The translations under genes and the position numbers were made by a program. The notes under the pieces were generated by a model. The model had not been told where the DNA came from and did no database searches. It saw only the letters and a program-made list of their open reading frames with translations. A DNA stretch of 64,000 nucleotides, from contig NZ_JAMBNR010000005.1 of the NCBI RefSeq assembly GCF_023715205.1, positions 1 to 64,000 on the forward strand, read 5' to 3'. Position 1 is the first letter of the stretch. Every line of letters begins with the position of its first letter. This DNA comes from Mesobacillus maritimus. Its GTDB lineage: Bacteria; Bacillota; Bacilli; Bacillales; Cytobacillaceae. Of this stretch, positions 25,472 through 36,422 are shown piece after piece.

Positions 25472-25726
25472 TTGCGAAAATACTTGGGGATATTATCAAT
25501 CTTCATTTTAATAGTAACGTATTTCATCCTCCAATCTCTCGTTGGCAAACAAATCGGGCATTTGTGGGTTTGGATCATTGTCATTGGCTATGTGGCTGCG
25601 GCCTTATCTTCTTGGTATAGTACGAGCGGATTTTGGAGAAAAGCATCTGCAACGGTTTTGATTATCCTACCTATTGGCTATTTGGTTATCATCGCTTTGT
25701 TCATTATCGGAATGGCTGGCTCGTAA
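25472..25726 (+). CDS. small membrane protein, 84 aa
   Basis: TTG start behind ATGGGGGAGAC. Three hydrophobic helices (about 6-22, 29-44, 58-80) are separated by short polar loops including STSGFWRKAS. No family recognised. A terminator follows closely. Confidence 0.55.
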   Translation: MRKYLGILSIFILIVTYFILQSLVGKQIGHLWVWIIVIGYVAAALSSWYSTSGFWRKASATVLIILPIGYLVIIALFIIGMAGS

Positions 25727-25745
25727 CGCTTAACCATTAATACTG

Positions 25746-25784
25746 AAAAAGAGTTTAGGAGATTGCTAAGCTCTTTTTTTCTAT
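25746..25784 (+). terminator. intrinsic terminator
   Basis: AAAGAGTTTAG-GAGATTG-CTAAGCTCTTTTTTT. Confidence 0.8.
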
Positions 25785-25905
25785 AGTTTTAGTATCGAAC
25801 TAGTATTATATTCCAGTTGAAATACGGAATAGAGTTCGTTGTTAAAAGTTGATTTATTAATGAAAATGATTAAAAAATACAATTAACAACAGGTAGGTGT
25901 ACTAA

Positions 25906-26067
25906 ATGTCCGGTATTCCTCTGAAAAATTTTCTTACTATTCTGGCAGGTGGATCATGTATCCCTATAGTTGAGGGTATTTTTAATACCCACATTAACTT
26001 AAATAATTTTATCCTTTTTTTCTCTGGTGGTCTTCTAGGTTTAACATTATCGGATGGAAAAACGTGA
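25906..26067 (+). CDS. small hydrophobic protein, 53 aa
   Basis: ATG behind AGGTAGGTG. Two hydrophobic segments (about 7-25 and 34-48) rich in Gly, Ile and Phe are separated by a short polar turn (EGIFNTHIN). The stop is followed within a few bases by TTTGTTCCACGC, which resembles the right end of the dispersed element. No family recognised. Confidence 0.45.
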   Translation: MSGIPLKNFLTILAGGSCIPIVEGIFNTHINLNNFILFFSGGLLGLTLSDGKT

Positions 26068-26139
26068 TTTGTTCCACGCATTTTTATAATCTAGCTTTTA
26101 AAGTGGATGTCTTCACAAGCAATCACACAGCCAATTCAA

Positions 26140-26172
26140 AAGAAGGACTTTGCAGGTAACAAAGTCCTTCAT
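26140..26172 (-). terminator. terminator of the MFS gene
   Basis: On the minus strand AAGGACTTTG-TTACCTG-CAAAGTCCTT is followed by CTTTTG. Confidence 0.75.
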
Positions 26173-26179
26173 TCATTGC

Positions 26180-27385
26180 TTATTGCTCAAACTTTCTAAC
26201 AAACAGAGACTTATTTTGATGAACAATTATGCTAACCACTGCAAGCAAAAGCCCTGAAATCATGAATACGATTCTAACCCCCAGCAAATCTGCTAGCAAG
26301 CCTATAAAAAGAGAACCAATGCCAAAGATTCCCGTTCCAATCGCACCTAATGAAGTATAAACCGTTGACAGCTTTTCTTTTGAAACGCTCGTTTGGATAA
26401 CGGATTGTTGAGGGATATTTTTAATTTGTCCAAAAATCCCAATACAGAACGATAAAAATAGGGCAATGATTGGAATACTGTTGATGCTAAAAAAGAATGT
26501 GACTATGAAACTTAGGAAGGAGCCAACATACATAAAAGTTCCCAACTTCTTTTCAACAACAGTCGAATATTTTAGACAGTATGCACTTCCTAAAATCAAC
26601 CCTAAAAAGAAAGCACCATTGATCCAACCCCACCATCTTACATCAACGTTCAAGGCATCGCTGACGAACACATATAAAATGGCAGCGATCCAAACGGTCC
26701 CTGCAAGGGTTTCGAAAAACTCCATCAAAGCGATTCTTTTTAACACTGGAGTTTTCGATAAAGTGACCCATCCCTCTTTCATCTGTGTAAATTTCCCATT
26801 AGGCTCAGCGGCTATATGCGTGACATTTTCTAATAAACAAAGAAAAACACTTGCCAATATGAATAAACCAACGACCAACCAAACTAGTTGTTGTGCATTC
26901 ATAATCAATAAAAGTAAACTTCCGACGAACCACATAACCGCTTGGATGACTTGGGTAACAGTTTCAGCCATTCCATTCGCTTGAATCAACTTTTTCGCAT
27001 CCACATAGTAGGGAATCAATGTTTGCCGAATCGGATTTGCACATCCATCCAATAACGCAATCAATCCTATGATGAGGAAAATGAAAATATAGTTTGATGC
27101 CGTTATTCCAATGAACATGAATCCTAGAATAAAAAGCAAAACCGTTTTTCCAATTTGCGACCCAGCCATTAACCATTTTAGATTTATTTTCCCAACTAAA
27201 AGAGGAGTTAATAGACTAGAAAGAAACATGCAAGAAGTAATCGTAAATGGAACAAATGACGATGCCGTTGCTGAGCCGGTTAAAACAAAAATCGTACTAA
27301 TCACACTGACCATGTATAATACATCACCAATATTAGCGAGCGATTGTCCCAATAGTAGGAACGTAAAATTTTTATTCAATTTCAT
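26180..27385 (-). CDS. MFS efflux transporter (macrolide-efflux type)
   Basis: 401 residues with about 12 membrane helices. The N-terminus FTFLLLGQSLANIGDVLYMVSVI is typical of the MefA/YfiS-like group of drug exporters. A proline-rich re-entrant region (DGCANPIRQTLIPYYV, near 114-129) is seen at TM4-5. The C-terminal half has GTGIFGIGSLFIGLLADLLG. The exported compound is unknown. It lies near the marR-paiAB group but is transcribed away from it. Confidence 0.85.
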   Translation of the reverse strand: MKLNKNFTFLLLGQSLANIGDVLYMVSVISTIFVLTGSATASSFVPFTITSCMFLSSLLTPLLVGKINLKWLMAGSQIGKTVLLFILGFMFIGITASNYIFIFLIIGLIALLDGCANPIRQTLIPYYVDAKKLIQANGMAETVTQVIQAVMWFVGSLLLLIMNAQQLVWLVVGLFILASVFLCLLENVTHIAAEPNGKFTQMKEGWVTLSKTPVLKRIALMEFFETLAGTVWIAAILYVFVSDALNVDVRWWGWINGAFFLGLILGSAYCLKYSTVVEKKLGTFMYVGSFLSFIVTFFFSINSIPIIALFLSFCIGIFGQIKNIPQQSVIQTSVSKEKLSTVYTSLGAIGTGIFGIGSLFIGLLADLLGVRIVFMISGLLLAVVSIIVHQNKSLFVRKFEQ

Positions 27386-27606
27386 TCAATATCCCCCAAT
27401 TTTTAAAATGAATCTTGTCTAGATAAGGGGATGTTAAATTGGACGGTTCATAAAATTTTACTCCTTTCATCTACGGATAAACCTGGGGGATTCGATTCAT
27501 CACAAGTTTAATCAAGGTTATATGGATCTTGCTATTCTTAAAACGTAATACACAATTAACCTTGCATTTACATGGTGAAACATAATCAAGCTCTATCTAA
27601 AACCTA

Positions 27607-28000
27607 TTAGTATTCAATTAACACTTTCAACGGACGAACTTTTCCTTGACTCAAATCCTCAAAACATTGAATTAGTTCTTGTTTCCTAATTTTCCATTCA
27701 GATAATTTATTTAACATAGAACCTTCCTGTTTCATGTGATCAAAATACCATTTTGAATGTTTTTTGTAATCCCAACCATCACTCGAACCAATTATTTTTA
27801 ATTCTTTCTCATAAAATTCTGGTTGCAGTTCAAACACGTCTTTATTTCCGTCTGATAAGATGCACAACCCAGCATCTTGCTATAGAGACTTTTATAAAGC
27901 ATTAAATTAAAGGCTTCTTTAGAGGCAGAACATTCAAATCCATAAGAATAAAAGTTTCCTGGACACTCGTAGGGGGCAACATACCGTCCGAACTAATGAA
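27607..28000 (-). pseudogene. remnant of a zinc-type alcohol dehydrogenase
   Basis: Two minus-strand frames together read as the C-terminal third of a medium-chain dehydrogenase: YSYGFECSASKEAFNLML, then, after a frameshift near 27865-27880, LCILSDGNKDVFELQPEFYEKEL and FDHMKQEGSML, ending PLKVLIEY. The N-terminal catalytic domain and zinc ligands are missing, and stops interrupt the upstream part. No promoter or intact start. A dead gene. Confidence 0.65.
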
Positions 28001-28211
28001 GAGCCAGCGCTACATTTATTGTATCATTCGCAGCATTTGTCATGTAGGAAATTTACCCATTTGCTGGTGAATTTTATTGCAATTGCAATAAAAAGAGAGT
28101 AAATTAAGTTTATGCTGTTTTTGTTGCATTTACAACAAAACTTAAGCTGTATGTTTTGTAAAATCTTTTTAAATATTTATAACAGAAATCCACACTAAGG
28201 AGTTCATGATC

Positions 28212-29202
<991 letters not shown>

Positions 29203-29229
29203 TCACTGCATTTGAAAGGGGTGGGGACA

Positions 29230-29841
29230 ATGTATATTCCTAAGCATTTTAAAATGGAAGATGAAGCAGAAATTTATGAGGTTATTGAAGAATTTGGCTT
29301 TGCGACTCTTTTTTCTCAGCATGAAGGAGAACCTTACGCATCGCATCTTCCGCTCATGTTAAACAAATCGGAAAAGGCTTTATACGGTCATTTTGCCCGG
29401 CCGAATCAACAATGGAAGGATGCTGAACACCAACAAGTTCTCGCAGTTTTTCAAGGACCTCACTGCTATATTTCACCTACTTGGTATGAAACAAATAAAG
29501 CCGTCCCTACTTGGAATTATGTGTCCATCCATGTATATGGAAAGCTTGAAGTCATTGAAACTCCCAATCTAGTATTTGACTCGCTAAACGACTTGGTCAA
29601 AAAGTATGAAGGCCCAAACAGTTCCTATCAATTAGATGAGGTAGAACCTTATTTTATAGAAGGAATGAGCAAGGGAATTGTTGCGTTCAGAATCCATATC
29701 ACCAAAATCGAAGCAAAAGCGAAATTAAGTCAAAATCATCCTGTAGAACGACAAGAAAGGGTTATTCAGCATCTAGAAAACTCTCCACACCATGACTCTC
29801 AACAAGTGGCCGCATTGATGAAGAAAAATTTGCGAAAATAA
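29230..29841 (+). CDS. paiB: PaiB-type FMN-binding transcriptional protein
   Basis: 203 residues from the ATG at 29230 behind AAAGGGGTGGGG. The N-terminus [27 protein letters not shown] and the middle [24 protein letters not shown] (about 75-98) are diagnostic of PaiB, a split-barrel FMN-binding protein that pairs with PaiA in repressing degradative and sporulation genes. A helical tail ([22 protein letters not shown]) completes the family length. Confidence 0.92.
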   Translation: MYIPKHFKMEDEAEIYEVIEEFGFATLFSQHEGEPYASHLPLMLNKSEKALYGHFARPNQQWKDAEHQQVLAVFQGPHCYISPTWYETNKAVPTWNYVSIHVYGKLEVIETPNLVFDSLNDLVKKYEGPNSSYQLDEVEPYFIEGMSKGIVAFRIHITKIEAKAKLSQNHPVERQERVIQHLENSPHHDSQQVAALMKKNLRK

Positions 29842-29851
29842 ATTATACGAT

Positions 29852-29892
29852 CGGACCATACATTTTAGTACTATGTATGGGCCTTTTTAATA
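29852..29892 (+). terminator. paiAB terminator
   Basis: GGACCATACAT-TTTAGTACT-ATGTATGGGCC followed by TTTTTAA. Confidence 0.8.
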
Positions 29893-30054
29893 TGATAGAT
29901 TTTTTACGTTTACAAATTTACTAGGAGTTTTAGCATACTATGGTAAACTATTCGTAGAAGTGTGAATATTCTTGCATAAATAGTTCTTGACCACTACAAA
30001 GCGAAATTAATGACTAAACCTTCATACGATTTATATGAAAGGATGAATAAACAG

Positions 30055-30708
30055 ATGAAAAAAGGATCCCTAATTCTTTCTTCGGCCTTGGCTTTGCTAT
30101 TGCTAGGAGGATGTGCTGGCGATACAAATGAAGAAACATCAAAAAATTCTTCGGAGAATAGTTCTGCGGTCGGATCTACTGCCAAAGACACAACAGATAA
30201 AAATACATCAACAAATGAGGAACAAAACACAGAAACTTCTGATGCAACGGAGGACTCTTCAGAAAGTGACCAGCTTTCCGAAAACAGTGACAAGAAGGAC
30301 GACGAGCAGCAAGTAAAAGACCCTTTAGCTCCATATTCGAGTGAACAAATTGAATATGCAAGAGTTTGGTTGCAACTTGGACCCAATAAAGATGTGGATG
30401 GCTTATATGTTCGACTGATTCCAGCGGGTACGCCGCTTAATCCTGATGATGAAACCAGCGCGAGTTATCCAGAAGATGTGATTCAGTTGGCTGGTTCGCG
30501 TTTAATCGATGGATCCGTTACCTATAGTGGCAATGGAGATGGCACAATCAATGTTTACAACGTTCCTTTACGTTGGGACGGACAATATCCTGCAGGAGAA
30601 GATTTCTATAAAGAAATCATTGAAAATACAAAGCTCGTAACCGTTGATACAGGTGTTGATGAAGAAATCATCGGATTAATAGAATTGATTATGGTTCATG
30701 ATGAGTAA
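30055..30708 (+). CDS. lipoprotein with Ser/Thr/Glu-rich linker
   Basis: 217 residues from the ATG at 30055 (site GAAAGGATG). The signal peptide has KK, a Leu-rich core and the lipobox LLGGC, cleaved before Cys20. Residues 22-90 are a low-complexity Ser/Thr/Glu/Asp linker; the C-terminal ~125 residues form a compact domain ([42 protein letters not shown]). This domain is seen in other Bacillus lipoproteins but has no known function. Surface-anchored. Confidence 0.75.
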   Translation: MKKGSLILSSALALLLLGGCAGDTNEETSKNSSENSSAVGSTAKDTTDKNTSTNEEQNTETSDATEDSSESDQLSENSDKKDDEQQVKDPLAPYSSEQIEYARVWLQLGPNKDVDGLYVRLIPAGTPLNPDDETSASYPEDVIQLAGSRLIDGSVTYSGNGDGTINVYNVPLRWDGQYPAGEDFYKEIIENTKLVTVDTGVDEEIIGLIELIMVHDE

Positions 30709-30801
30709 AATTATATGTGCGCTAACCACCGAAACGAATGGAGAAGGTCCTCTTTATAAGGGAGTGGCAACTATAAAAATATACACGAAATGGGGAAACG
30801 A

Positions 30802-31452
30802 ATGGAAAATGTGCTACAGGAAGTCGCCAATTTTATCAGTAAAAACGAAAACCGAGTCATCATAGGGATATCAGGTCATGGGGCATCTGGCAAGACAACA
30901 TTTGCAACTAAGCTATTAAAAATGCTGGAACCTAACGATGTGAATTATTTGAACACCGACCCTTATATTATTGGCTCTGACCTTAGGATGTACAGCTCAA
31001 TAAATTACGAATATAACAGCGAAAATCATCATTCTAAAATGACAGCGTGTCATCCTGCGGCACACAACATTTTAGCGCTACAGAGAGATGTAACCATGAT
31101 AAAAGATGGTTTAGACTTTTACACAATTGACACTCATTATAAAAATAGCACTCTAATTTCTTCTCAGTACATAGGGAATATTGTTGAAGGAATGAGTGTG
31201 GCCTTTGTGAATCCCGATTTGTTTGATTTGAAAATCTATCTCTATACAGATGGAGAAACCGAGTTTCAAAGAAGATCGGTTCGCGATGTGTCTGAAAGAG
31301 GAACCAGTTTAAACTATTTACGAGAATCTCATGAAGAGCGTAGAATTCAATACGAATTATTTATGCATCCTTATCATCAAAATTTTGATGTTGTGATAAA
31401 GAGTATCAATGGGGAATATGTACTCGAGAAAAGGGAGTATAAGTCATTTTGA
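30802..31452 (+). CDS. uridine-kinase-like P-loop protein
   Basis: 216 residues from the ATG at 30802 behind TGGGGAAACGA. Walker A is GHGASGKTTF, about residues 26-35, and NYLNTDPYI resembles the Walker B/base-binding area of the phosphoribulokinase/uridine kinase family. A lid-like Arg/Glu stretch (QRRSVRDVSERG) lies near 162. It probably phosphorylates a nucleoside or small hydroxyl compound. No pathway neighbour. Confidence 0.75.
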   Translation: MENVLQEVANFISKNENRVIIGISGHGASGKTTFATKLLKMLEPNDVNYLNTDPYIIGSDLRMYSSINYEYNSENHHSKMTACHPAAHNILALQRDVTMIKDGLDFYTIDTHYKNSTLISSQYIGNIVEGMSVAFVNPDLFDLKIYLYTDGETEFQRRSVRDVSERGTSLNYLRESHEERRIQYELFMHPYHQNFDVVIKSINGEYVLEKREYKSF

Positions 31453-31463
31453 TCATAACTAAA

Positions 31464-31507
31464 GAAAAAATGCGATTGCTCTAAAAAAGCAGCAGTCGCA
31501 TTTTGGG
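31464..31507. terminator. bidirectional terminator
   Basis: AAAATGCGATTGCT with AGCAGCAGTCGCATTTT. It separates convergent genes. Confidence 0.75.
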
Positions 31508-31508
31508 T

Positions 31509-32060
31509 TTATTCTGATTTCACTAGAGTATAAAGCAAATAACTGTTAAACGCACTGTTTTCCCCTGTCAATCCTGATAGTATTTTACAGTCGTTCTTAC
31601 CGAGTTTCTCTATGATTCTTTTCGACGCCGTATTTTCCGGATGTACGGTTGCGATGACTTTCTTTAAGCCGATGGTGTTGAATCCATAGTTTAAAATGGC
31701 TTCCGCTGCTTCACTAGTGAAGCCACGTTCTTGGAAGGCTTCTTGAATGCCGTAGTAGATTTCTATTTCTTGCGGATCGATGTCATGTGGACCGAGACCC
31801 CCAATCCCAATCGTTTCGAGCGTTTCTTTTAAAACAAAAGCCAAATTAAACTTGTAAATTTTCTCAGGTGTATTTTTTTGGTTGCAGTTTTTTGACCATT
31901 GAACCATGTTTTCAATTTCTGTGACATCGGCAGGAGGCGTATCAGGCTGATAGGTAAAGTGGTTTGGTTCTGTCGCCATTTTAAAAATAGGCACCACATC
32001 TTCCTCGATGAGAGGCCGCAAGATTAATCGGTCCGTTTCAATTTTTGCATTTAGGAACAT
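31509..32060 (-). CDS. GNAT acetyltransferase, RimJ/RimL-like
   Basis: 183 residues from the ATG at 32060 behind GGATGGTGA. The ETDRLILRPLIEEDV opening is diagnostic of the Acetyltransf_3 (RimJ/L) group. The core is EIEIYYGIQEAFQERGFTSEAAEAIL with acetyl-CoA loop QERGFTSE; the end is HPENTASKRIIEKLGK. It may acetylate a protein N-terminus or a small molecule. Confidence 0.85.
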   Translation of the reverse strand: MFLNAKIETDRLILRPLIEEDVVPIFKMATEPNHFTYQPDTPPADVTEIENMVQWSKNCNQKNTPEKIYKFNLAFVLKETLETIGIGGLGPHDIDPQEIEIYYGIQEAFQERGFTSEAAEAILNYGFNTIGLKKVIATVHPENTASKRIIEKLGKNDCKILSGLTGENSAFNSYLLYTLVKSE

Positions 32061-32249
32061 TTTGTTCACCATCCATATCGTCATAGGTTCATAGCATTTT
32101 CAACATTTTCAACTTTAAGACTTATAAATTATATTTCATTGAATATTAGACTGACAACGACTTTGTTAAAATTTGGTTAGCAGTTGCTGGTGGTGGTTTT
32201 TCTACAACAGGCGAGTAGTATCTGTGGAAAAATGGGGAGGAAGACTATT

Positions 32250-32732
32250 TTGATTGAAACGGAAAGATGTACAATACAACCTTTTGAAAAAGAGGATTCT
32301 TCGGATACAAAAAAACTATTTGTCCATCCAGAAGTGCGGAAATTCCTTGGTGGAATTCGAGAAGAAACATACAAACAAGAATCATTGAACTGGATGATCA
32401 ATCCATGTGAAAATGAATTCTATTGGGTTGTGCGAGAAAAAACAACAAAGAATCTTATTGGTCTTGTTTCACTAGATCCTCATCATGATGGAGATTTTTT
32501 GGAAGTGTCTTATCAATTTTTGCCAAAGTGGTGGGGAAAAGGCTATGCAAGTGAGGGTGTTCAGCGGGTGCTCCAATACGCTTTTACCGATCTAAAACAA
32601 GAAAAAATCGTCGCTGAAACTCAAACTGCTAATGAACGGTCATGTCGACTCCTAGAAAGGGTAGGGATGCAGTTAGAACACAAGGTAATCAGGTTTGGGG
32701 CGGAACAAGCGATTTATTCTATGAAAGCCTAG
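32250..32732 (+). CDS. GNAT acetyltransferase, RimJ/RimL-like
   Basis: 160 residues from a TTG at 32250, placed after GGGGAGGAAGAC; the open frame upstream is not needed. ETERCTIQPFEKED opening, VSYQFLPKWWGKGYASEGVQ core, and ETQTANERSCRLLERVGMQLE end. Same broad group as the preceding minus-strand gene but clearly diverged from it. Divergently transcribed. Confidence 0.83.
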   Translation: MIETERCTIQPFEKEDSSDTKKLFVHPEVRKFLGGIREETYKQESLNWMINPCENEFYWVVREKTTKNLIGLVSLDPHHDGDFLEVSYQFLPKWWGKGYASEGVQRVLQYAFTDLKQEKIVAETQTANERSCRLLERVGMQLEHKVIRFGAEQAIYSMKA

Positions 32733-32816
32733 TATCCTATAAAATATTAATTTTCTTCATCTAGAATACCTTTAAATAGAAAAATCTTTTATGTGGATTT
32801 GATCTGGAGGTTACAA

Positions 32817-33008
32817 ATGAAACTTTTGAAAGGATTGTTCCAGACGGTCGCTTTTATTAGTGCTGGAGCATTTACTTTAGCGTTTTTTAATATTGGTAGA
32901 GAATTTTTTGATGCAAATTTAAGGTGGTTTGTTTCATCTCTATGGATTGCTTTAATCGGAGAGTGGATGATAAATAAAATGGAAAAGAAACAAGCGAAAG
33001 CTAGTTAA
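32817..33008 (+). CDS. small membrane protein, 63 aa
   Basis: ATG at 32817 behind CTGGAGGTTACAA. Two hydrophobic segments (about 8-26 and 38-53), a conserved-looking NIGREFFD loop and a basic tail KMEKKQAKAS. No family recognised. Confidence 0.55.
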   Translation: MKLLKGLFQTVAFISAGAFTLAFFNIGREFFDANLRWFVSSLWIALIGEWMINKMEKKQAKAS

Positions 33009-33076
33009 AAAAGCTCAGAGTTTGCTCGGATAATCGGTTGAATAAAGTTTGGAAAAACGGAAAATATCATAGCTTT

Positions 33077-33118
33077 TGGAGGTGTAATTATTATGAAAAT
33101 TTGCACCTCATTTTTTTG
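33077..33118 (+). terminator. probable terminator
   Basis: GGAGGTG and CACCTC pair around a 20-base loop, followed by ATTTTTTTG. It may end the small membrane protein transcript. Between 33119 and 33398 no gene is supported. Confidence 0.5.
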
Positions 33119-33398
33119 ATGTATGAATTTTTAATAGCCCAATTTATGTATTTTACTATACAAACTCGCACTACTTTTAAAACCTGTTTTAGCGATAAGA
33201 ATAAATACCTTTATAGTGGCTAACTACACAACTCATTTGGTTATTAAGGTGCGTATTGAATTTGCAGAACCATAAAATATATAAATATGATTGTACAAGA
33301 GTACTAGTATCAAAGGGAGAATATAGAAAAAATAAAGGACCAGCCTCGGCTAATCCGATATGGTGTACTACCATGAGCTCGAGATTGTTAAATTACGA

Positions 33399-33677
33399 CT
33401 AGCATATCGAGGCTTCAATCATTTTTATTACACCACTTTTCATGCTAATACTGTCTGTACCGTTTTCACAGTTTTCTTTGTTTTCCCATTCAATTATATA
33501 TTTATTAGATTTCGTCGTTACAGAAATGATTTCAACTTCACCAATGTCTTGTGTGTGGGAACCAAGAACAATTTGTTTCGCTTCTGCCTCTGATATTTCA
33601 GGAACATTCGAGTTCATGTTCATACAACCACTCAAAATAACAACAAGGAATAAACATACCATAATCATTTTATTCAT
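33399..33677 (-). CDS. small PepSY-like lipoprotein
   Basis: 92 residues, ATG behind GAGGGGGGTTTAA. Signal peptide with lipobox ILSGC (Cys18). The mature part, ISEAEAKQIVLGSH, then GEVEIISVTTKSNKYIIEWEN, has the helix-strand-strand pattern of a PepSY-like domain. PepSY domains often inhibit peptidases or bind at the membrane. Two Cys residues near the end could form a disulfide. Confidence 0.7.
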   Translation of the reverse strand: MNKMIMVCLFLVVILSGCMNMNSNVPEISEAEAKQIVLGSHTQDIGEVEIISVTTKSNKYIIEWENKENCENGTDSISMKSGVIKMIEASIC

Positions 33678-33745
33678 TTAAACCCCCCTCGTATATATAC
33701 TTCGACGGCAATGCAAAATAAAAGTTTCATTCATTTTTTGTTAAA

Positions 33746-34213
33746 CTATGGCTGCTCGGTGATTTCGTCTTCAAACTGGCTATCAAATTTTACCGAAGGG
33801 TTTTGTATTAACATTTGATGCACGAACACGACATGATCATTGGGCGAAATCGCAATTGTTTTATACCGTTCATAGTTGATTTCGATTTTATCTATAGATA
33901 AAGCGGGGTCTGTAAATGGATTTCTCGTTCTTCTAATGCTGGTGATTTCTTCAATCTTGATCCTCTTCTTAAAAGGCCCGTATTGAATTTTAAGAGTGTT
34001 GTCTTCAATGGTGTAGCCCGTTTTAAACCATATCCACAATAATGACAAGCCAATTGACCATAAAATCAAAATTTTTATCCATTGCTGATCAAAAAAATCA
34101 GGTGTCATCCAAACGCCAAACTCTGGAAACAAAACAGGTGGCACCATTAATAACAACGCAAACAACCAAATAATAAACGTCATCCATACATCTCGTTTTG
34201 ATGGAAAAAACAA
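33746..34213 (-). CDS. PH-domain-like membrane protein (YyaB-like)
   Basis: 155 residues from a TTG start behind AAGGAGGGATAGACA. Two N-terminal membrane helices (about 9-27 and 44-62) precede a bacterial pleckstrin-homology-like domain: YTIEDNTLKIQYGPFKKRIKIEEITSIRRTRNP. Function unknown. Divergent from metS. Confidence 0.75.
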   Translation of the reverse strand: MFFPSKRDVWMTFIIWLFALLLMVPPVLFPEFGVWMTPDFFDQQWIKILILWSIGLSLLWIWFKTGYTIEDNTLKIQYGPFKKRIKIEEITSIRRTRNPFTDPALSIDKIEINYERYKTIAISPNDHVVFVHQMLIQNPSVKFDSQFEDEITEQP

Positions 34214-34279
34214 TGTCTATCCCTCCTTACTAGTTGTTCATACGATTATAAAGACTCCTAGGTTTCAATCTTCGAATAT

Positions 34280-34331
34280 AAAAAGTCACAGCGACTCCCC
34301 GAAAAATCTTGTTTCACAGAATGTTTCACGG
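34280..34331 (+). repeat. dispersed ~50 bp element, copy 8
   Basis: AAAAGTCACAGCGACTCCCCG, AAAAATCTTGTTTCACAG, AATGTTTCACGG. Slightly diverged copy between the divergent PH-domain and metS genes. Confidence 0.85.
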
Positions 34332-34393
34332 ACTATGTTTGAGGTTCGATTTCATATTAATGAGAAAAATTTAGAATAGTGGGCAGATTTAGA

Positions 34394-34422
34394 TTGACTC
34401 CATATGTATTTAAGAATAAAAT
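34394..34422 (+). promoter_or_regulatory. sigma-A promoter of the metS T-box leader
   Basis: TTGACT, 17 bases, TAAAAT. The transcript would start near 34430, just before the T-box stems. Confidence 0.65.
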
Positions 34423-34429
34423 ATTCGTT

Positions 34430-34750
34430 AATTAACCTTAATGAAATAATGGCAATGAAGAGAAAAAGTAAAATGAATTTGTTTTTCCCCAGAGAGCTTC
34501 GGTAGCTGAAAAGAAGCAAAAACATTCATTTGAACAATGGTCTCTGAGCTTCGTACTGAACGAACTAGTTGTTTTAGTAGGATACGACGAGAGTTGGCAC
34601 TCGTTATCAATGTCACAGTATAAGAGCAACTTTTTCTTGCTCCGTACTTGTGGAGGCAAATGGTGTAAATCATTTGCGAATTAAGGTGGTACCGCGTGGA
34701 AATACAAACCTCGCCCTTAACTTTTTATAGTTAGGGCGGGGTTTTTTTGT
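34430..34750 (+). promoter_or_regulatory. T-box leader of metS (Met specifier)
   Basis: T-box core AAGGTGGTACCGCG at about 34683-34696. Terminator AAACCTCGCCCTTAA-CTTTTTATAG-TTAGGGCGGGGTTT with T run (34706-34748). Stem I begins at AGAGAGCTTC and closes with GTCTCTGAG; the likely specifier is ATG at 34537-34539. Uncharged tRNA-Met would induce the gene. Confidence 0.88.
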
Positions 34751-34781
34751 TTTCAAAAAATCACTGTAGGAGGTTTATATT

Positions 34782-36422
34782 ATGAGTATTTTTATTGGTG
34801 GTGCCTGGGCTTATGCGAACGGTTCGTTACATCTCGGTCATCTTTCAAGTTTGTTACCGGGGGACATACTTGCGAGGTATTATCGCTTGAAAGGGGAAAA
34901 GGTTTTATATGTATCAGGTAGTGATTGCAATGGAACACCGATCACGATCAAAGCTAAACAGGAGGGGGTTCGTCCTAAAGACATCGCTGACCGTTATCAT
35001 CAGGAATTTGTTGATTGTTTCACCAAACTAGGATTCTCATACGATACCTATACAAGGACCGATACAGTTCATCATCATAGGATCGTCCAAGAGATTTTTT
35101 TAGAATTGCTTGAAAGGGGTCATATTTACAAAAAAGAAATTGAACAAACTTATTGTGAATTTGACCAACAATTTTTACCTGATCGATACGTAGAAGGGAT
35201 TTGTCCAAACTGTGGTGCAAATGCTCGAGGCGACCAATGTGATCATTGTTCAACTGTGTTAGAGCCGCTTGACTTACTGGATCGAAAATGTAAAATTTGC
35301 GGGAATTCCCCAACAACAAGGTTCACAGAGCATTTTTATTTTTCACTAAGTTCGTTCCAAGCAGTGTTAGAACAGTATACTCAAGCAGCGGAGGAGAACC
35401 ATCTCTGGCGTGAAAATGCTATTAGTTTAACGAAACGCTACTTAAAAGAAGGCTTACAAGATCGAGCCGTTTCAAGAGATTTGCCGATCGGAGTGAGTGT
35501 TCCAGTAGCTGGTTATGAAGAAAAGAAGATCTATGTATGGATTGAGGCGGTTTCAGGTTATTACACAGCTAGTAAGTTATGGGCGAAAGAAAATAATCAA
35601 GATGATTCGGCTTTTTGGAATGCCTCAACTGTATCTTATTACGTTCACGGGAAAGATAATATCCCATTTCATTCGATTATTTGGCCTGGAATTCTTGCTG
35701 GTCTTGGTAAAGAACCGTTGCCAACTCACATCGTTTCCAATGAATACTTAACATTGGAGAGGAAGAAATTGTCCACAAGTAAAAACTGGGCCGTTTGGGT
35801 TCCGGACCTATTAGAAAGGTATCATCCAGATTCGATTCGGTATTTCCTCACCATCAACGCACCAGAGAATCGTGATGCTGATTTTTCTTGGAAGGAATTC
35901 ATTCATAGCCATAATAGCGAGTTATTAGGAGCGTATGGAAACTTTGTCAATCGAACATTGAAATTTATTGAAAAATCATTTGATGGAGTGATTCCTGAGA
36001 AGCCTATCACTACAAATATTCAAGAGAAAGTTAAGCAACTATACGATGAAGTAGGTCAGTGCATTGAAGCCACTTCATTTAAACTAGGATTGGAAAAAGT
36101 CTTTGAACTAGTAAGGTTCTCCAATAAATACTTTGACGAACAAAAACCTTGGAAACAAATAAAAGAGGACCCTGAGTCGTGCAAACAAACCTTGGCTGAC
36201 TGTGTTTACCTACTAGCAAATCTAGCGCAAATCCTAGCCCCATTCCTACCTTTCTCAAGCAACAAGGTCAAAGAAATGGTAAACACACAACAAACCCAAT
36301 GGAAACCAGTCAAAGTCCAATCACAACAACTATCCAAAATTGAACCAATATATGAACGAATAGACCTAGCTAGAATTGAAGAGGAACTAGAAAGATTAAA
36401 CCAACAGAAAAAGTCACAGTGA
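34782..36422 (+). CDS. metS: methionyl-tRNA synthetase, MetRS2/E. coli-like type with zinc ribbon
   Basis: 546 residues. Charges tRNA-Met. HIGH-like motif HLGH at residues 17-20; the KMSKS-equivalent is KLSTS in [12 protein letters not shown]. The connective peptide has a four-to-eight-cysteine zinc ribbon (CPNCG, CDHC, CKICG, near 145-185). It lacks the C-terminal tRNA-binding (EMAP-like) domain of the housekeeping Bacillus enzyme. This is the MetRS2 form known in the B. cereus group as an inhibitor-resistant second enzyme. T-box regulated. Its last codons (AAG-TCA-CAG-TGA) lie inside repeat copy 9, which supplies the stop. Confidence 0.93.
   Translation: MSIFIGGAWAYANGSLHLGHLSSLLPGDILARYYRLKGEKVLYVSGSDCNGTPITIKAKQEGVRPKDIADRYHQEFVDCFTKLGFSYDTYTRTDTVHHHRIVQEIFLELLERGHIYKKEIEQTYCEFDQQFLPDRYVEGICPNCGANARGDQCDHCSTVLEPLDLLDRKCKICGNSPTTRFTEHFYFSLSSFQAVLEQYTQAAEENHLWRENAISLTKRYLKEGLQDRAVSRDLPIGVSVPVAGYEEKKIYVWIEAVSGYYTASKLWAKENNQDDSAFWNASTVSYYVHGKDNIPFHSIIWPGILAGLGKEPLPTHIVSNEYLTLERKKLSTSKNWAVWVPDLLERYHPDSIRYFLTINAPENRDADFSWKEFIHSHNSELLGAYGNFVNRTLKFIEKSFDGVIPEKPITTNIQEKVKQLYDEVGQCIEATSFKLGLEKVFELVRFSNKYFDEQKPWKQIKEDPESCKQTLADCVYLLANLAQILAPFLPFSSNKVKEMVNTQQTQWKPVKVQSQQLSKIEPIYERIDLARIEEELERLNQQKKSQ

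Noticed and set aside
26071-26085. Tenth copy of the ~50 bp element
   Set aside because: Only the right tip (TTTGTTCCACGC) matches; too short to claim.
27111-27422. Plus-strand ORF overlapping the MFS gene
   Set aside because: Antisense shadow of the membrane protein gene.
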